From contig NZ_JAJISB010000006.1 in NCBI RefSeq assembly GCF_021245735.1, positions 124,001 to 188,000 of the forward strand: DNA of 64,000 nt, written 5' to 3'. Shown here in pieces: positions 17,018 to 26,676 of the stretch; the stretch's first letter is position 1, and every line of letters starts with the position of its first letter. The notes under the pieces were generated by a model, which saw nothing but the letters and a program-made list of their open reading frames with translations, was not told the origin of the DNA and did not search any database. A program made the position numbers and the translations under genes. This DNA comes from Brevibacillus daliensis (GTDB taxonomy: Bacteria > Bacillota > Bacilli > Brevibacillales > Brevibacillaceae).

Positions 17018-19054
17018 GTGGGTGCGAAACAGATGGGCACGATTTTCTTCGTGCTTAGTATAGTCGTAATGATGGTCATACCACTTCCATCTGCAGTTTT
17101 GGATATACTGCTTATTGTTAATATTTCTTTAGCCCTTGTCATCCTACTTGTCTCCATGTACACAATGGAAGCATTAGACTTTTCAATTTTTCCAACCGTT
17201 CTGCTATTAACCACTTTGTTCCGATTGGCGTTAAACGTTTCAACTACACGGAACATTTTGGCCCATGCAGAAGGTGGTTCAGTTATCCACGCGTTCGGGG
17301 ACTTTGTTGTAGGCGGTAACGCAGTAATTGGTTTTGTGGTCTTTCTTATTCTCATTATTATACAATTTATCGTTATCACCAAAGGTTCGGAACGTGTAGC
17401 AGAGGTAGCGGCTCGCTTTACGTTGGATGCTATGCCTGGAAAACAGATGAGTATCGACGCAGACCTTAATGCAGGGATGATTAGTGAACAAGATGCACGT
17501 ATTCGCAGAAGAAAAATTGAGCGTGAAGCGGATTTTTACGGGTCAATGGATGGTGCAAGTAAATTCGTAAAAGGGGACGCCATCGCAGGGATTGTCATTT
17601 TCATTGTTAACATTATTGGCGGTTTCATTATTGGGGTCGCTATCCACGAATTGAGCTTTATGGAATCCTTACAAAAATTCACACTACTCTCCATCGGTGA
17701 TGCACTCGTCAGTCAGATACCGGCCTTATTAATATCGACTGCTACAGGTATCATCGTGACGCGAGCATCATCAGAAGGTGGACTGGGCGAAGATATTACC
17801 GGTCAACTCTTTGGTCAACCGAAACTTTTATATGTGGTGGCAGGAGTAATGTTTCTTCTCGGTCTTTTCACCCCGATTAGCATTATTCCAACTGGTATCG
17901 TTTCTGGTATCCTATGTTTGGCTGCCATGCAGCTAACGAAGAAACAGCAGAGCGACCAGGAAGAAACGTTTACACAAGAAGAGGAGCAACAAATGGAGGA
18001 AGTGCGTAGCCCAGAGAGTGTTATCAACCTCCTTCAGGTTGATCCAATCGAATTTGAATTTGGCTATGGATTAATTCCTCTTGCAGATACAAAACAAGGC
18101 GGTGATTTATTAGACCGCGTTATCATGATTCGTCGTCAGTGTGCGCTTGAACTGGGGATCGTGGTACCAGTAATTCGCATACGAGACAACATCCAATTAA
18201 AACCGAATGAATACATCATAAAAATCAAAGGTAACCAGGTGGCATCAGGTGAGATTATGATGGACCATTACTTGGCGATGAGTCCTGGTTTTGAAGACGA
18301 ATCAGTAGTGGGGATACCTACAACGGAACCTGCCTTTGGTTTACCTGCTTTATGGGTTTCGGAGGAGAATAAGGAGATGGCGGAGCTCTCTGGTTATACC
18401 GTAGTCGATCCTCCTTCAGTAGTAGCAACCCATTTAACAGAAATCATCAAGAGACATTCGCATGAATTGGTAGGACGTCAGGAAACACGTGCACTGGTAG
18501 ATAATGTAAGAGAAACAGCTCCAGTTCTGGTTGATGAATTAATCCCTTCCTTATTGTCTATCGGTGATGTTCAAAAAGTTATACAGAAACTATTAAAAGA
18601 AAAAATCTCGGTTCGAAACTTGTCAGTGATTTTGGAAGCACTTGCAGATCATGCACTATATTCCAAAGATCCTGAAGTATTGACCGAATATGTGAGACAA
18701 GCACTTGCTAGACAAATCACTCTTCAATTTACACATCCGGGCGAGCCGCTTCGCGTTTTGACAGCTGGTCCTACCTTGGAAAAAGTGATTTCGGAGAATG
18801 TCGAGCAATCCGAGCAGGGAAGTTACCTAGCGATGGATCCTGATACGTCACAACGAATCTACCAACATATGTCTGAACAGGTAAATCGAATGATAAATAT
18901 GGGACAACAGCCGATCATCTTGTCTTCACCTATGACAAGAATGTACCTGAGACAACTGATGGAAAGAATCATGCCTGATATCCCAGTCCTTTCCTACAGT
19001 GAATTAGAGCCCCATATTGAAGTTCAGAGTGTAGGGGTGGTGAATGTATCATGA
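17018..19054 (+). CDS. flhA: Flagellar export gate protein FlhA
   Basis: FlhA (678 aa from this start) forms the nonameric export ring that receives chaperone-substrate complexes and couples export to the proton gradient. The N-terminal half has about eight membrane helices and the conserved FHIPEP-type loop sequences (SIFPTVLLLTTLFRLALNVSTTR; FVKGDAIAGIVIFIVNIIGG). The C-terminal half is cytoplasmic. GTG 17018 is favoured over ATG 17000 because the purine-rich GAGGAGGAG just upstream is correctly spaced, and the length then matches Bacillus FlhA. The last codons overlap flhF. Confidence 0.95.
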   Translation: MGAKQMGTIFFVLSIVVMMVIPLPSAVLDILLIVNISLALVILLVSMYTMEALDFSIFPTVLLLTTLFRLALNVSTTRNILAHAEGGSVIHAFGDFVVGGNAVIGFVVFLILIIIQFIVITKGSERVAEVAARFTLDAMPGKQMSIDADLNAGMISEQDARIRRRKIEREADFYGSMDGASKFVKGDAIAGIVIFIVNIIGGFIIGVAIHELSFMESLQKFTLLSIGDALVSQIPALLISTATGIIVTRASSEGGLGEDITGQLFGQPKLLYVVAGVMFLLGLFTPISIIPTGIVSGILCLAAMQLTKKQQSDQEETFTQEEEQQMEEVRSPESVINLLQVDPIEFEFGYGLIPLADTKQGGDLLDRVIMIRRQCALELGIVVPVIRIRDNIQLKPNEYIIKIKGNQVASGEIMMDHYLAMSPGFEDESVVGIPTTEPAFGLPALWVSEENKEMAELSGYTVVDPPSVVATHLTEIIKRHSHELVGRQETRALVDNVRETAPVLVDELIPSLLSIGDVQKVIQKLLKEKISVRNLSVILEALADHALYSKDPEVLTEYVRQALARQITLQFTHPGEPLRVLTAGPTLEKVISENVEQSEQGSYLAMDPDTSQRIYQHMSEQVNRMINMGQQPIILSSPMTRMYLRQLMERIMPDIPVLSYSELEPHIEVQSVGVVNVS

Positions 19055-20535
19055 TTGTAAAACGTTATGTGGTAGACTCCATGCCAGAAGCCATGGATAA
19101 AATCAAAGTGGAACTAGGTAAAGATGCTGTCATCCTGAATACCAAGCAAGTGAAAACGGGTGGCTGGTTGGGGATGTTTCGGAAACAACAGGTAGAAGTT
19201 ATCGCTGCCGTTGAGGCAAAAGAAGAGACGACTGTACAACAAAGGGCTCCATTGCGCCAAGCGGCGAAAAAGGAGCCGATTGTGCGTCCAGCCTCCAACC
19301 ATTTTGTGCACCGAGCGTACCAACAAACAAATGAGCCTATCAAACCAGATAACACAACAGCTCCATCAGCGGTAACGTTAATGGAGAGAGCTCCTGAAGC
19401 ACCTAGCGTAACGAAAAAGGAACCGGGTGCACAGAGACCATTTATAACGAATGAGCCAAAGAGCTTCGAACTAGAAGAGAAGCAGCCTTTGAGCATAGTT
19501 GCTTCTTCCCAAGGTAAACAAGCAACTGTTGCAGAACGATTGGAACAAACTGCAACTGATGCTCCAATAACAACAAGTAATGAAAATAGGATCCAGGCCA
19601 ATTCTGCTTCTTCTTCAACTATCACCCCTGAAAAAAACGCTGGAATACAAGAGTATCAAGACATGCTGGGTGAGCTGAGAGATATGAGGGAAATGTTTCA
19701 AAAACTGCTCTTTTCCAAAAAAGGGGAAGAACAGTTGCCAGCTGCTCTTGCAAAATGGCGGGATCGATTAGTGAAGAATGAAGTAAAAGAAGAGATTGTT
19801 GCTAGCCTTTTACAAGATGTGATGAAAGAGACATCTGATATGTCTACTCTTTCAAAAGAAGAGACAGACAGACTCATGCGCACTACTATTTATAGACGAG
19901 TAGAAAAGGCAGTTGCAATAGGTAGCAAGATTGACAGCAATACTCGCTATTTGTTCTTTTTTGGACCGACTGGGGTAGGAAAAACAACGACTATTGCCAA
20001 ATTGGCTGCTTGGCACATGTTGCAGGAGAAACGAAAGGTAGGCTTCATTACAGCGGATACCTATAGGATCGCTGCTGTGGAACAATTAAAAACATATGCC
20101 AACATTTTAAACGTTCCTCTTGAAGTCGTTTTTTCACCAGCTGAGATGGAACAGGCGCTGGAAAGACTTTCGACCTGTGACCTTGTGTTTATCGATACAG
20201 CAGGGCGTAACTATCGAAATGATGAGTATGTAGACAGAATGAGAGATTTATTGCAATGGCCTGAACAGAGTGAACATCTTCTCGTTATGAGCCTAACATC
20301 CAAGTACAAGGACATGGAGACGATTATCAAAAAGTTCAGGGATGTACCTATTTCAAGTGTCATTCTCACCAAAGCAGATGAAACAACTCAGTATGGTTCT
20401 ATTTTAGGCTTGATTGAAGAGCATAATATGAAGCTCTCCTATCTTGCTACTGGACAAAATGTTCCAGATGACATCGAAGCGGTCACAGTTACAAAAATAA
20501 CGAATCTGATCGCAGGAGAAGAAGGCCATGAATGA
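19051..20535 (+). CDS. flhF: Flagellar SRP-type GTPase FlhF
   Basis: FlhF (494 aa) is an SRP-family GTPase that sets the position of flagella. An N-terminal basic domain (MIVKRYVVDSMPEAMDKIKVELGKDAVILNTKQVKTGGWLG-like) is followed by a low-complexity linker (about 55-200). The NG GTPase domain has G1 GPTGVGKT (residues 305-312), DTYRIAAVEQL and the DTAGR loop. The linker is rich in Ala/Pro/Thr and probably disordered. The gene overlaps flhA by 4 nt and flhG by 8 nt. Confidence 0.96.
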   Translation: MIVKRYVVDSMPEAMDKIKVELGKDAVILNTKQVKTGGWLGMFRKQQVEVIAAVEAKEETTVQQRAPLRQAAKKEPIVRPASNHFVHRAYQQTNEPIKPDNTTAPSAVTLMERAPEAPSVTKKEPGAQRPFITNEPKSFELEEKQPLSIVASSQGKQATVAERLEQTATDAPITTSNENRIQANSASSSTITPEKNAGIQEYQDMLGELRDMREMFQKLLFSKKGEEQLPAALAKWRDRLVKNEVKEEIVASLLQDVMKETSDMSTLSKEETDRLMRTTIYRRVEKAVAIGSKIDSNTRYLFFFGPTGVGKTTTIAKLAAWHMLQEKRKVGFITADTYRIAAVEQLKTYANILNVPLEVVFSPAEMEQALERLSTCDLVFIDTAGRNYRNDEYVDRMRDLLQWPEQSEHLLVMSLTSKYKDMETIIKKFRDVPISSVILTKADETTQYGSILGLIEEHNMKLSYLATGQNVPDDIEAVTVTKITNLIAGEEGHE

Positions 20536-21394
20536 TCAGGCACAACGTTTGCGAGAACAAATCCAGGAGAAGACTACCGGAAGAAGCACGAGACTCGTTG
20601 CTGTGACCAGTGGTAAAGGAGGAGTTGGAAAATCGAATGTAACGCTCAACTTTGCCCTTGGATTGATAGAAAAGGGTCAGAAGGTTTTATTGTTTGATGT
20701 GGATTTGGGACTAGCTAACCTTGATGTACTAATGGGTATAACCCCGAAGAAGAATTTAATGCATCTGTTAGAAGACGATAAAACAATTTTTGACATTATT
20801 GAAAAAGGTCCAAATGGGTTGGAGTTTATTGCGGGTGGTTCTGGTTTTACCCAATTTTCTCAACTCGAGGAGTGGCAGCTAGGAAAGGTATTTACTGAAC
20901 TTACCAAGCTGCAAGGTTATGCAGACGTTATCCTGTTTGACACGGGAGCGGGTATTACGAAGGAATCGTTGCAGTTCATCCTTGCAGCGGATGAGATTTT
21001 ATTGGTAACGACACCTGAACCGCCTGCAATCACTGACGCCTATGCCATGATGAAGGTTGTTCATATGAAGAAACCGGATGCAAAAATTAAATTAGTTATC
21101 AATCGGGCAACCTCGACCCAAGAAGGGGAGCAGACGGCAGAAAAATTAACAGTGGTTGCAGAAAAATTTCTTGGATTTCGTGCTTCAACACTAGGGATGC
21201 TTCCTGACGATCAACACGTGTCAAAAGCAGTAAAACAGCAGCGACCATTTATTATCGCCTTTCCTTATTCACCAGCTGCAAAAGGAATAAGGCAACTTGT
21301 TTCAACTTTTTGCGGAACGGATGAGAAAAGAGTTCAATTCGTGGATCAGACAGGATTAAAAGGATTTCTTACCAGGCTGCGAAAATGGATGTAA
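20528..21394 (+). CDS. flhG: MinD-like ATPase FlhG (YlxH)
   Basis: FlhG (288 aa) is a ParA/MinD-family ATPase that works with FlhF to control flagellar number and C-ring assembly. The deviant Walker A SGKGGVGKSN is near residues 28-37, the switch I-like DVDLGLANLD near 58-67 and the Walker B region VILFDTGAG near 137-145. An N-terminal segment rich in Gln/Arg (DQAQRLREQIQ) resembles the FlhF-activating DQAxxLR motif. The C-terminal helix FLTRLRKWM is a likely membrane-binding amphipathic helix. Confidence 0.95.
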   Translation: MNDQAQRLREQIQEKTTGRSTRLVAVTSGKGGVGKSNVTLNFALGLIEKGQKVLLFDVDLGLANLDVLMGITPKKNLMHLLEDDKTIFDIIEKGPNGLEFIAGGSGFTQFSQLEEWQLGKVFTELTKLQGYADVILFDTGAGITKESLQFILAADEILLVTTPEPPAITDAYAMMKVVHMKKPDAKIKLVINRATSTQEGEQTAEKLTVVAEKFLGFRASTLGMLPDDQHVSKAVKQQRPFIIAFPYSPAAKGIRQLVSTFCGTDEKRVQFVDQTGLKGFLTRLRKWM

Positions 21395-21442
21395 CAAAAT
21401 GGATGCGGTATCACAGCGAATTGAGAAGAAGGGAGCGGTCAG

Positions 21443-22585
21443 ATGACAAAAATACGTGTACTAGTAGCAGACGATTCCGCTTTCATGCGCAAGGTGATTT
21501 CCGATATTTTGGAGAGCGATTCTTCCATTGAAGTAGTGTCCAGGGTTCGAAATGGTGAGGAGTGCCTGAACAAAGTAAAGGAAGTTTCACCAGATGTAAT
21601 AACCCTCGATGTGGAAATGCCAGTAATGGATGGACTTGCTACTTTGGAGAGATTGCAAGAAGAATATCCCGTCCCTGTTGTCATGTTAAGCAATGTGACC
21701 AAGGAAGGGGCAGATGCGACAGTAAGAGCTTTACAGTTAGGAGCTTTTGACTTTGTTAATAAACCGTCGGGAGCAATTTCGCTCGACATTCATAAGGTTG
21801 GCCAGAATATTGTTGAGATGGTAAAACAGGCGGCTGAATCACGTAAGCAAAGAAATTCGGTAAAGGTAATAGAGGAATTGAAATCAGATTCCATTACACC
21901 TCTACCATCTCTTGTAAAAAAGCGAACGACAACGCGAGTAATAAGGCAAGAAGTTCCTTCTACAAAAAAGTTGAATGTAGAGCAAAGAATAGAACGATCA
22001 GATGGTTCATTAAAGAAATTGGTATTACTAGGCACGTCTACAGGTGGTCCTCGTGCGCTACAAACCTTATTGCCGGACATACCAGTTGATTTTCCTGCTC
22101 CTATTTTGATTGTTCAACACATGCCGCCAGGTTTTACAAAGAGTTTAGCGCAACGCTTAGATACTCTTTGTGCCATTACTGTAAAAGAAGCAGAACAAGG
22201 CGAGGAAATATTGGCAGGCACTGCGTATATAGCACCAGGTGGTTATCATATGGAAGTTGAACAACAATCAAATGGGTCCTTATACATAAAATTGCATCAA
22301 GCAGAACCGAAAGGCGGACACCGTCCTTCGGTAGACGTCATGTTTATGTCAGCAAGTCAATTGAAACGAATCCGTCAGTGGGCAGTCATTTTGACTGGAA
22401 TGGGGGCGGATGGAACAGAAGGCTTGCAAAATCTGAAAGCATCAGTTCAGGTAACAGGATTAATAGAGGATCAAAGTACATGCGTGGTATTTGGAATGCC
22501 CCGAGCAGCCATTCATGCTGGACTTGCAGACTATGTCGTTCCTCTTAACAAGATGGCAGATACGCTAGTTCGACTCGTAACCTGA
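21443..22585 (+). CDS. cheB: Chemotaxis protein-glutamate methylesterase/deamidase CheB
   Basis: CheB (380 aa) removes methyl groups from chemoreceptors when phosphorylated by CheA. The receiver domain carries acidic residues near positions 10-11 and phospho-acceptor Asp56 (VITLDVEMPVMDG). A linker of about 50 residues is followed by the esterase domain with the Ser-His-Asp elements GTSTGGPRAL, QHMPPGFT and LTGMGADG. It is preceded by AAGGGAGCGG and is 48 nt from flhG. Confidence 0.97.
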   Translation: MTKIRVLVADDSAFMRKVISDILESDSSIEVVSRVRNGEECLNKVKEVSPDVITLDVEMPVMDGLATLERLQEEYPVPVVMLSNVTKEGADATVRALQLGAFDFVNKPSGAISLDIHKVGQNIVEMVKQAAESRKQRNSVKVIEELKSDSITPLPSLVKKRTTTRVIRQEVPSTKKLNVEQRIERSDGSLKKLVLLGTSTGGPRALQTLLPDIPVDFPAPILIVQHMPPGFTKSLAQRLDTLCAITVKEAEQGEEILAGTAYIAPGGYHMEVEQQSNGSLYIKLHQAEPKGGHRPSVDVMFMSASQLKRIRQWAVILTGMGADGTEGLQNLKASVQVTGLIEDQSTCVVFGMPRAAIHAGLADYVVPLNKMADTLVRLVT

Positions 22586-22601
22586 TAGGAGGTTATTCAC
22601 A

Positions 22602-24668
22602 ATGGATATGAATCAATATCTTGACATGTTTATCGAGGAATCAAGGGAACATTTACAGGCTATTAACTCCAATTTACTAACACTTGAGGATGATCCTCAC
22701 GATATTAGTGTCGTTAATGAAATTTTTCGCTCGGCTCACACTTTAAAAGGTATGGCAGCTACGATGGGGTTTGAAGATTTGGCAAGCCTCACCCATGAAA
22801 CAGAGAATGTACTAGACTTGATTCGCAATCAGAAATTGACTATTACCAGCGAAATCATGGATGTCATTTTTAAAAGTGTTGATGCCATGGAAGAGATGGT
22901 ACAAAGCATTATGGAAGGTGGGAACGGGGTACTTGATGTATCGCAATTAGTAGAAGTGCTAAGAACGATCGTATCAGGAGACTTTGAACAAGCCGTCCAG
23001 GAAAGTGCTGCTGCATCCGCTGTTGCCCTTTCTAATGAAACTAGTGAGGAGATCGTTCATAGCGAAGGTACTCAGGAAAGTGTAACTCGTAACTATGAAC
23101 TTGATGATTACGCCATTACAATTATGCGTCAATCTAAAGAGAGTGGTCACAATATTTACTGGATACACATCTCTCTACGTGAAGATTGTGTTTTAAAAGC
23201 GGCACGTGCGTATATGGTGTTTGATCAGTTGGAAACATTGGGTGAAGTTATCAAGACTACACCAGGCGTAGAAGACATTGAGAATGAAAGATTTGATCGC
23301 TCATTTGAGGTCATTTATATTACTGCTCGACCAGCAGAAGAAATCACCAATAAAATCAGCAATATTTCTGAGGTAAGTGAAGTGCTGATTGAAACAATTC
23401 AGCTTCCTGATATGAATAAAGAGGTTGCTGCATCTGCACCAGTCGCACAAAAACAAAAAGATGAAACAAAAGGGAATACACCAGCACAAAACCAAACAGC
23501 AACAAAAAAAGTAAATGGGAATAAAACAATTCGAGTTGATATTGAACGTCTTGATATTCTGATGAATCTGTTTAGTGAATTGGTAATTGACCGAGGACGT
23601 TTAGAACAGCTTGCTAAGGAAATTGATAAAACCGAATTGCATGAAACAGTTGAACACATGAGTCGCATCAGTGGAGATTTGCAAAACATCATCTTAACTA
23701 TGCGCATGGTTCCTGTTGAGCAGGTCTTTAACCGATTCCCACGTATGGTCCGAGATTTGGCAAAAGAACTGAACAAAAAAGTTAATCTGGAGATTATTGG
23801 AGCAGAAACAGAGCTGGATCGCACCGTTATTGATGAGATTGGTGATCCACTTGTCCATCTACTTCGTAATTCTATTGACCATGGGCTTGAATCTCCTGCA
23901 CAGCGCACTCAAATGGGCAAGCCAGAGGAAGGCGTCGTTCAATTAAAGGCTTATCATAGTGGTAATCATGTTTTTATCGAAGTACAAGATGATGGTTTTG
24001 GAATCGATAAGAACAAAGTATTGAACAAAGCGCTACAACGTGGCATCGTCACACCTACTATGGCAGAGACATTAACAGATAGACAGATTTACGAACTTTT
24101 GTTCGCGTCTGGATTTAGTACAGCAGATCAAGTATCTGATATCTCTGGCCGTGGTGTAGGGCTTGATGTTGTAAAAACAAAGATTGAATCGCTCGGTGGA
24201 TCAGTTTCGGTGGATTCTTCTCCTAACGCTGGTTCCATCTTCCGTATCCAATTACCGTTAACCTTATCAATTATTTCTGCCATGCTGGTTCAGATTGAAG
24301 CTGAGAAGTATGCTGTTCCGCTTAGCTCAATCATCGAGACTGCCGTCGTTAAGAAAAGCGATATCATGATGGCACATCGTCAGCAAGTGATAGATTTTAG
24401 AGGAAAAATAGTTCCGCTTGTCTCGTTAAAAGAAATTTTTAGTATTCCTGTTAACGGTATTACAAAAGAAGACGAAGTGGCGGTTGTTATTGTTCGTAAG
24501 GGAGATAAAATGGCTGGTCTGATCGTTGACTCTTTCATTGGCCAGCAAGAAATTGTTCTAAAAACCTTGGGAAAATATCTTGTTAATGTATTTGCTATTT
24601 CAGGTGCAACCATTCTAGGTGATGGACAAGTTGCCCTCATTCTGGATTGCAATGCGTTAATTAAATAG
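22602..24668 (+). CDS. cheA: Chemotaxis histidine kinase CheA
   Basis: CheA (688 aa) is the receptor-coupled kinase feeding CheY and CheB. Domain order: P1 with the phosphorylated His46 (RSAHTLKGMA); a P2 CheY/CheB-binding domain (about 155-270); a Lys/Gln/Thr-rich linker; P3 dimerisation; P4 ATP-binding domain with N-box LVHLLRNSIDHG, G1 DDGFGID and G2 GRGVGLDVV; and a P5 CheW-like domain. The start follows AGGAGGTTATTC. Confidence 0.98.
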   Translation: MDMNQYLDMFIEESREHLQAINSNLLTLEDDPHDISVVNEIFRSAHTLKGMAATMGFEDLASLTHETENVLDLIRNQKLTITSEIMDVIFKSVDAMEEMVQSIMEGGNGVLDVSQLVEVLRTIVSGDFEQAVQESAAASAVALSNETSEEIVHSEGTQESVTRNYELDDYAITIMRQSKESGHNIYWIHISLREDCVLKAARAYMVFDQLETLGEVIKTTPGVEDIENERFDRSFEVIYITARPAEEITNKISNISEVSEVLIETIQLPDMNKEVAASAPVAQKQKDETKGNTPAQNQTATKKVNGNKTIRVDIERLDILMNLFSELVIDRGRLEQLAKEIDKTELHETVEHMSRISGDLQNIILTMRMVPVEQVFNRFPRMVRDLAKELNKKVNLEIIGAETELDRTVIDEIGDPLVHLLRNSIDHGLESPAQRTQMGKPEEGVVQLKAYHSGNHVFIEVQDDGFGIDKNKVLNKALQRGIVTPTMAETLTDRQIYELLFASGFSTADQVSDISGRGVGLDVVKTKIESLGGSVSVDSSPNAGSIFRIQLPLTLSIISAMLVQIEAEKYAVPLSSIIETAVVKKSDIMMAHRQQVIDFRGKIVPLVSLKEIFSIPVNGITKEDEVAVVIVRKGDKMAGLIVDSFIGQQEIVLKTLGKYLVNVFAISGATILGDGQVALILDCNALIK

Positions 24669-24685
24669 TTCGGGGAGGAATAAAA

Positions 24686-25168
24686 ATGAGCCAGATAGAG
24701 ACCAAAACAGCAGACGAGGAAACGAAAGTAATCATTTTCAGATTACTTGACGAAGAATACGGCGTTGAAGTCCAACAGGTTAAGTCCATTGAAAAACTAG
24801 AGCACATTACTCGCGTCCCTCGAACACCTTCTTTTGTAAAAGGTGTGATTAATCTGCGCGGTGTGGTAACTCCTATCATCGATTTGCGCAGTCGATTCTC
24901 TTTAGAAGAGGCAGAACCTACAGATGCTACTCGAGTTATTATTGTAGCCGTTGATGAATTAGAGGTTGGGTTGATTGTAGACTCAGCTAACGATGTTGTA
25001 GACATCCCGTTACAAGCTATTGCACCTCCACCTGCAGTGGTTGGTGGTGTGGAGGCTGCCTATCTTAGAGGTGTAGCAAAACTGGAAAAGCGTCTCCTAA
25101 TCTTGTTAAACCTGGACAAGGTATTAAGTACAGACGAGATTAAGCAACTTGATGCTATCGAGGGATAA
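24686..25168 (+). CDS. cheW: Chemotaxis coupling protein CheW
   Basis: CheW (160 aa) links chemoreceptors to CheA. It is a single CheW domain with the recognisable stretches FRLLDEEYGVEVQQVKSIEKL, TRVPRTPSFVKGVINLRGVVTPIIDLR and GVAKLEKRLLILLNLDKVL. It lies 17 nt after cheA with a GGGGAGGAA site and is followed closely by cheC. Confidence 0.97.
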   Translation: MSQIETKTADEETKVIIFRLLDEEYGVEVQQVKSIEKLEHITRVPRTPSFVKGVINLRGVVTPIIDLRSRFSLEEAEPTDATRVIIVAVDELEVGLIVDSANDVVDIPLQAIAPPPAVVGGVEAAYLRGVAKLEKRLLILLNLDKVLSTDEIKQLDAIEG

Positions 25169-25171
25169 GCG

Positions 25172-25807
25172 ATGATGCAAATTGGGAAAATGGGAGAATT
25201 TCAACTAGATGTTCTTAGAGAAGTGGGAAACATTGGAGCAGGGAACGCAACAACTGCTCTATCCCACCTCATTCAAAAAGAAATCGATATGACCGTTCCG
25301 CAAGTAAAAATCATTTCTTTCCACGAGATAGCAGATTTTATCGGAGGAGATGAAGTAGTCGTAATAGCTGTATTCCTCCGAGTGGAAGGCGATTGCCCCG
25401 GAAATATGTTTTTTATACTTGATATTCCTTCAGCTGATTACCTACTTGAGCATTTAATGGGAACGTTGCCAAAACGATCTGAAGAAAGTCAATTTACAGA
25501 AATGGAATTGTCAGCGCTTCATGAGATCGGTAATATTCTGGCAGGGTCATATCTTTCTTCACTTGCAGATTTTACAAAATTGAACATGCAGCCTACAGTA
25601 CCGTCTTTAGCGATTGATATGGCTGGCGCTTTGCTAAGTTACGGTTTAATAGAATTGGGACAAGCTGGGGACTACGCGCTTACGATTGATACAGCATTTT
25701 TTGAAGGGAATGAAAATGTACGAGGACACTTTTTTCTCATTCCAGATCCAGATTCTTTTGAAACACTATTTACTTCATTAGGGGTTCCTTTACATGGAGA
25801 TTATTAA
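25172..25807 (+). CDS. cheC: CheY-P phosphatase CheC
   Basis: CheC (211 aa) dephosphorylates CheY-P and binds CheD as part of the Bacillus-type adaptation feedback. The two active-site E-x-x-N motifs are visible: Glu17/Asn20 (REVGNIGAGNA) and Glu118/Asn121 (HEIGNILAGSY). Its coding end overlaps cheD by 14 nt. A second Met codon follows the first, so the true start may be 25175. Confidence 0.96.
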   Translation: MMQIGKMGEFQLDVLREVGNIGAGNATTALSHLIQKEIDMTVPQVKIISFHEIADFIGGDEVVVIAVFLRVEGDCPGNMFFILDIPSADYLLEHLMGTLPKRSEESQFTEMELSALHEIGNILAGSYLSSLADFTKLNMQPTVPSLAIDMAGALLSYGLIELGQAGDYALTIDTAFFEGNENVRGHFFLIPDPDSFETLFTSLGVPLHGDY

Positions 25808-26279
25808 AGTAGGAATGGCTGATGCAGCTGTAGCAAAAAGTCCCGATAAAATTAGAACAACAGGATTGGGTTCATGCGTTGGGGTTGTTCTATATGATCG
25901 CAACAAAAAGATAGCAGGGATGGCACATGTGATGCTACCCGATTCTACACTGGGAAAAAATTTAGAAACCAACCTGTTGAAATATGCTGATACGGCAATT
26001 CCAACATTAATCAATAGGATGGAAGAGATTGGAGCTAATAGCCGCATGCTCGTGGCAAAACTGGCGGGAGGAGCACAAATGTTTACCTTCCTCTCCCAAA
26101 ACGATACCATGCGAATTGGTCCGCGCAATGTGGAAGCGTGCAAGCAAGTCTTAAAAGAGCATTCCATTCAGATTTTAGCTGAGGATACGGGCGGCAGTAG
26201 TGGACGGACGATTGAGATGGATGCAGAGACCGGAATATTACAAATTCGTATGGTAAATCAAGGAACTAAGGAAGTATAA
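25794..26279 (+). CDS. cheD: Chemoreceptor glutamine deamidase CheD
   Basis: CheD (161 aa) deamidates receptor glutamines and is controlled by CheC and CheY-P. The catalytic pair is present as Cys28 (TTGLGSCVGVVLYD) and His45 (AGMAHVMLPDS). The family sequences LVAKLAGGAQMF and EDTGGSSGRTIEMD also match. The start codon lies inside the cheC coding end, so translation is likely coupled. Confidence 0.97.
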   Translation: MEIIKVGMADAAVAKSPDKIRTTGLGSCVGVVLYDRNKKIAGMAHVMLPDSTLGKNLETNLLKYADTAIPTLINRMEEIGANSRMLVAKLAGGAQMFTFLSQNDTMRIGPRNVEACKQVLKEHSIQILAEDTGGSSGRTIEMDAETGILQIRMVNQGTKEV

Positions 26280-26281
26280 AC

Positions 26282-26659
26282 ATGAATCAAACAGTGAAAG
26301 TAAGCCTTTGGTTAGGAATCATAGCTTTTATTGTAACGTTTTTGGCTGCTGTCATGCAAAACTTGATTTCAGTTGCTTTGATTCGTGCTGTCATTGGTTT
26401 TATCTTCATTACCATTGTTGCTTTTCTGGTTCAAACGGTAATTACTTTTTTTACCGCACAATCACCAGTTAAGGAAACAGAGCAGGAAGATGAAGTCGTA
26501 TCAGACGAATCAACCGAAGAAACGGCTCCAGAGAAAAATGACGGCCTGACAGAAGCGAATGATTTTATTCCTATAAAACCACAAAATTTGGAAAATGTTG
26601 AAAATGAACATGATCCAAAGCTGATTGCCCAAACGTTAAGAAGATTTTCTGATCAGTAA
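26282..26659 (+). CDS. Small membrane protein of unknown function between cheD and sigD
   Basis: This 125-aa protein has two predicted membrane helices (about residues 8-28 and 33-59) and a highly acidic, probably disordered cytoplasmic tail rich in Glu/Asp. The tail ends in HDPKLIAQTLRRFSDQ, a basic amphipathic-looking segment. I do not recognise the family. It is tightly packed in the operon (2 nt after cheD, 17 nt before sigD), so it is probably co-expressed with the flagellar genes. B. subtilis has no gene at this exact spot to my knowledge. Confidence 0.75.
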   Translation: MNQTVKVSLWLGIIAFIVTFLAAVMQNLISVALIRAVIGFIFITIVAFLVQTVITFFTAQSPVKETEQEDEVVSDESTEETAPEKNDGLTEANDFIPIKPQNLENVENEHDPKLIAQTLRRFSDQ

Positions 26660-26676
26660 AGGCAGGTGATTAGACC

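Noticed and set aside
19065-19625. 186-aa antisense ORF over the flhF linker
   Set aside because: It is a shadow of a low-complexity linker without a start signal, and the product resembles no protein family I know.
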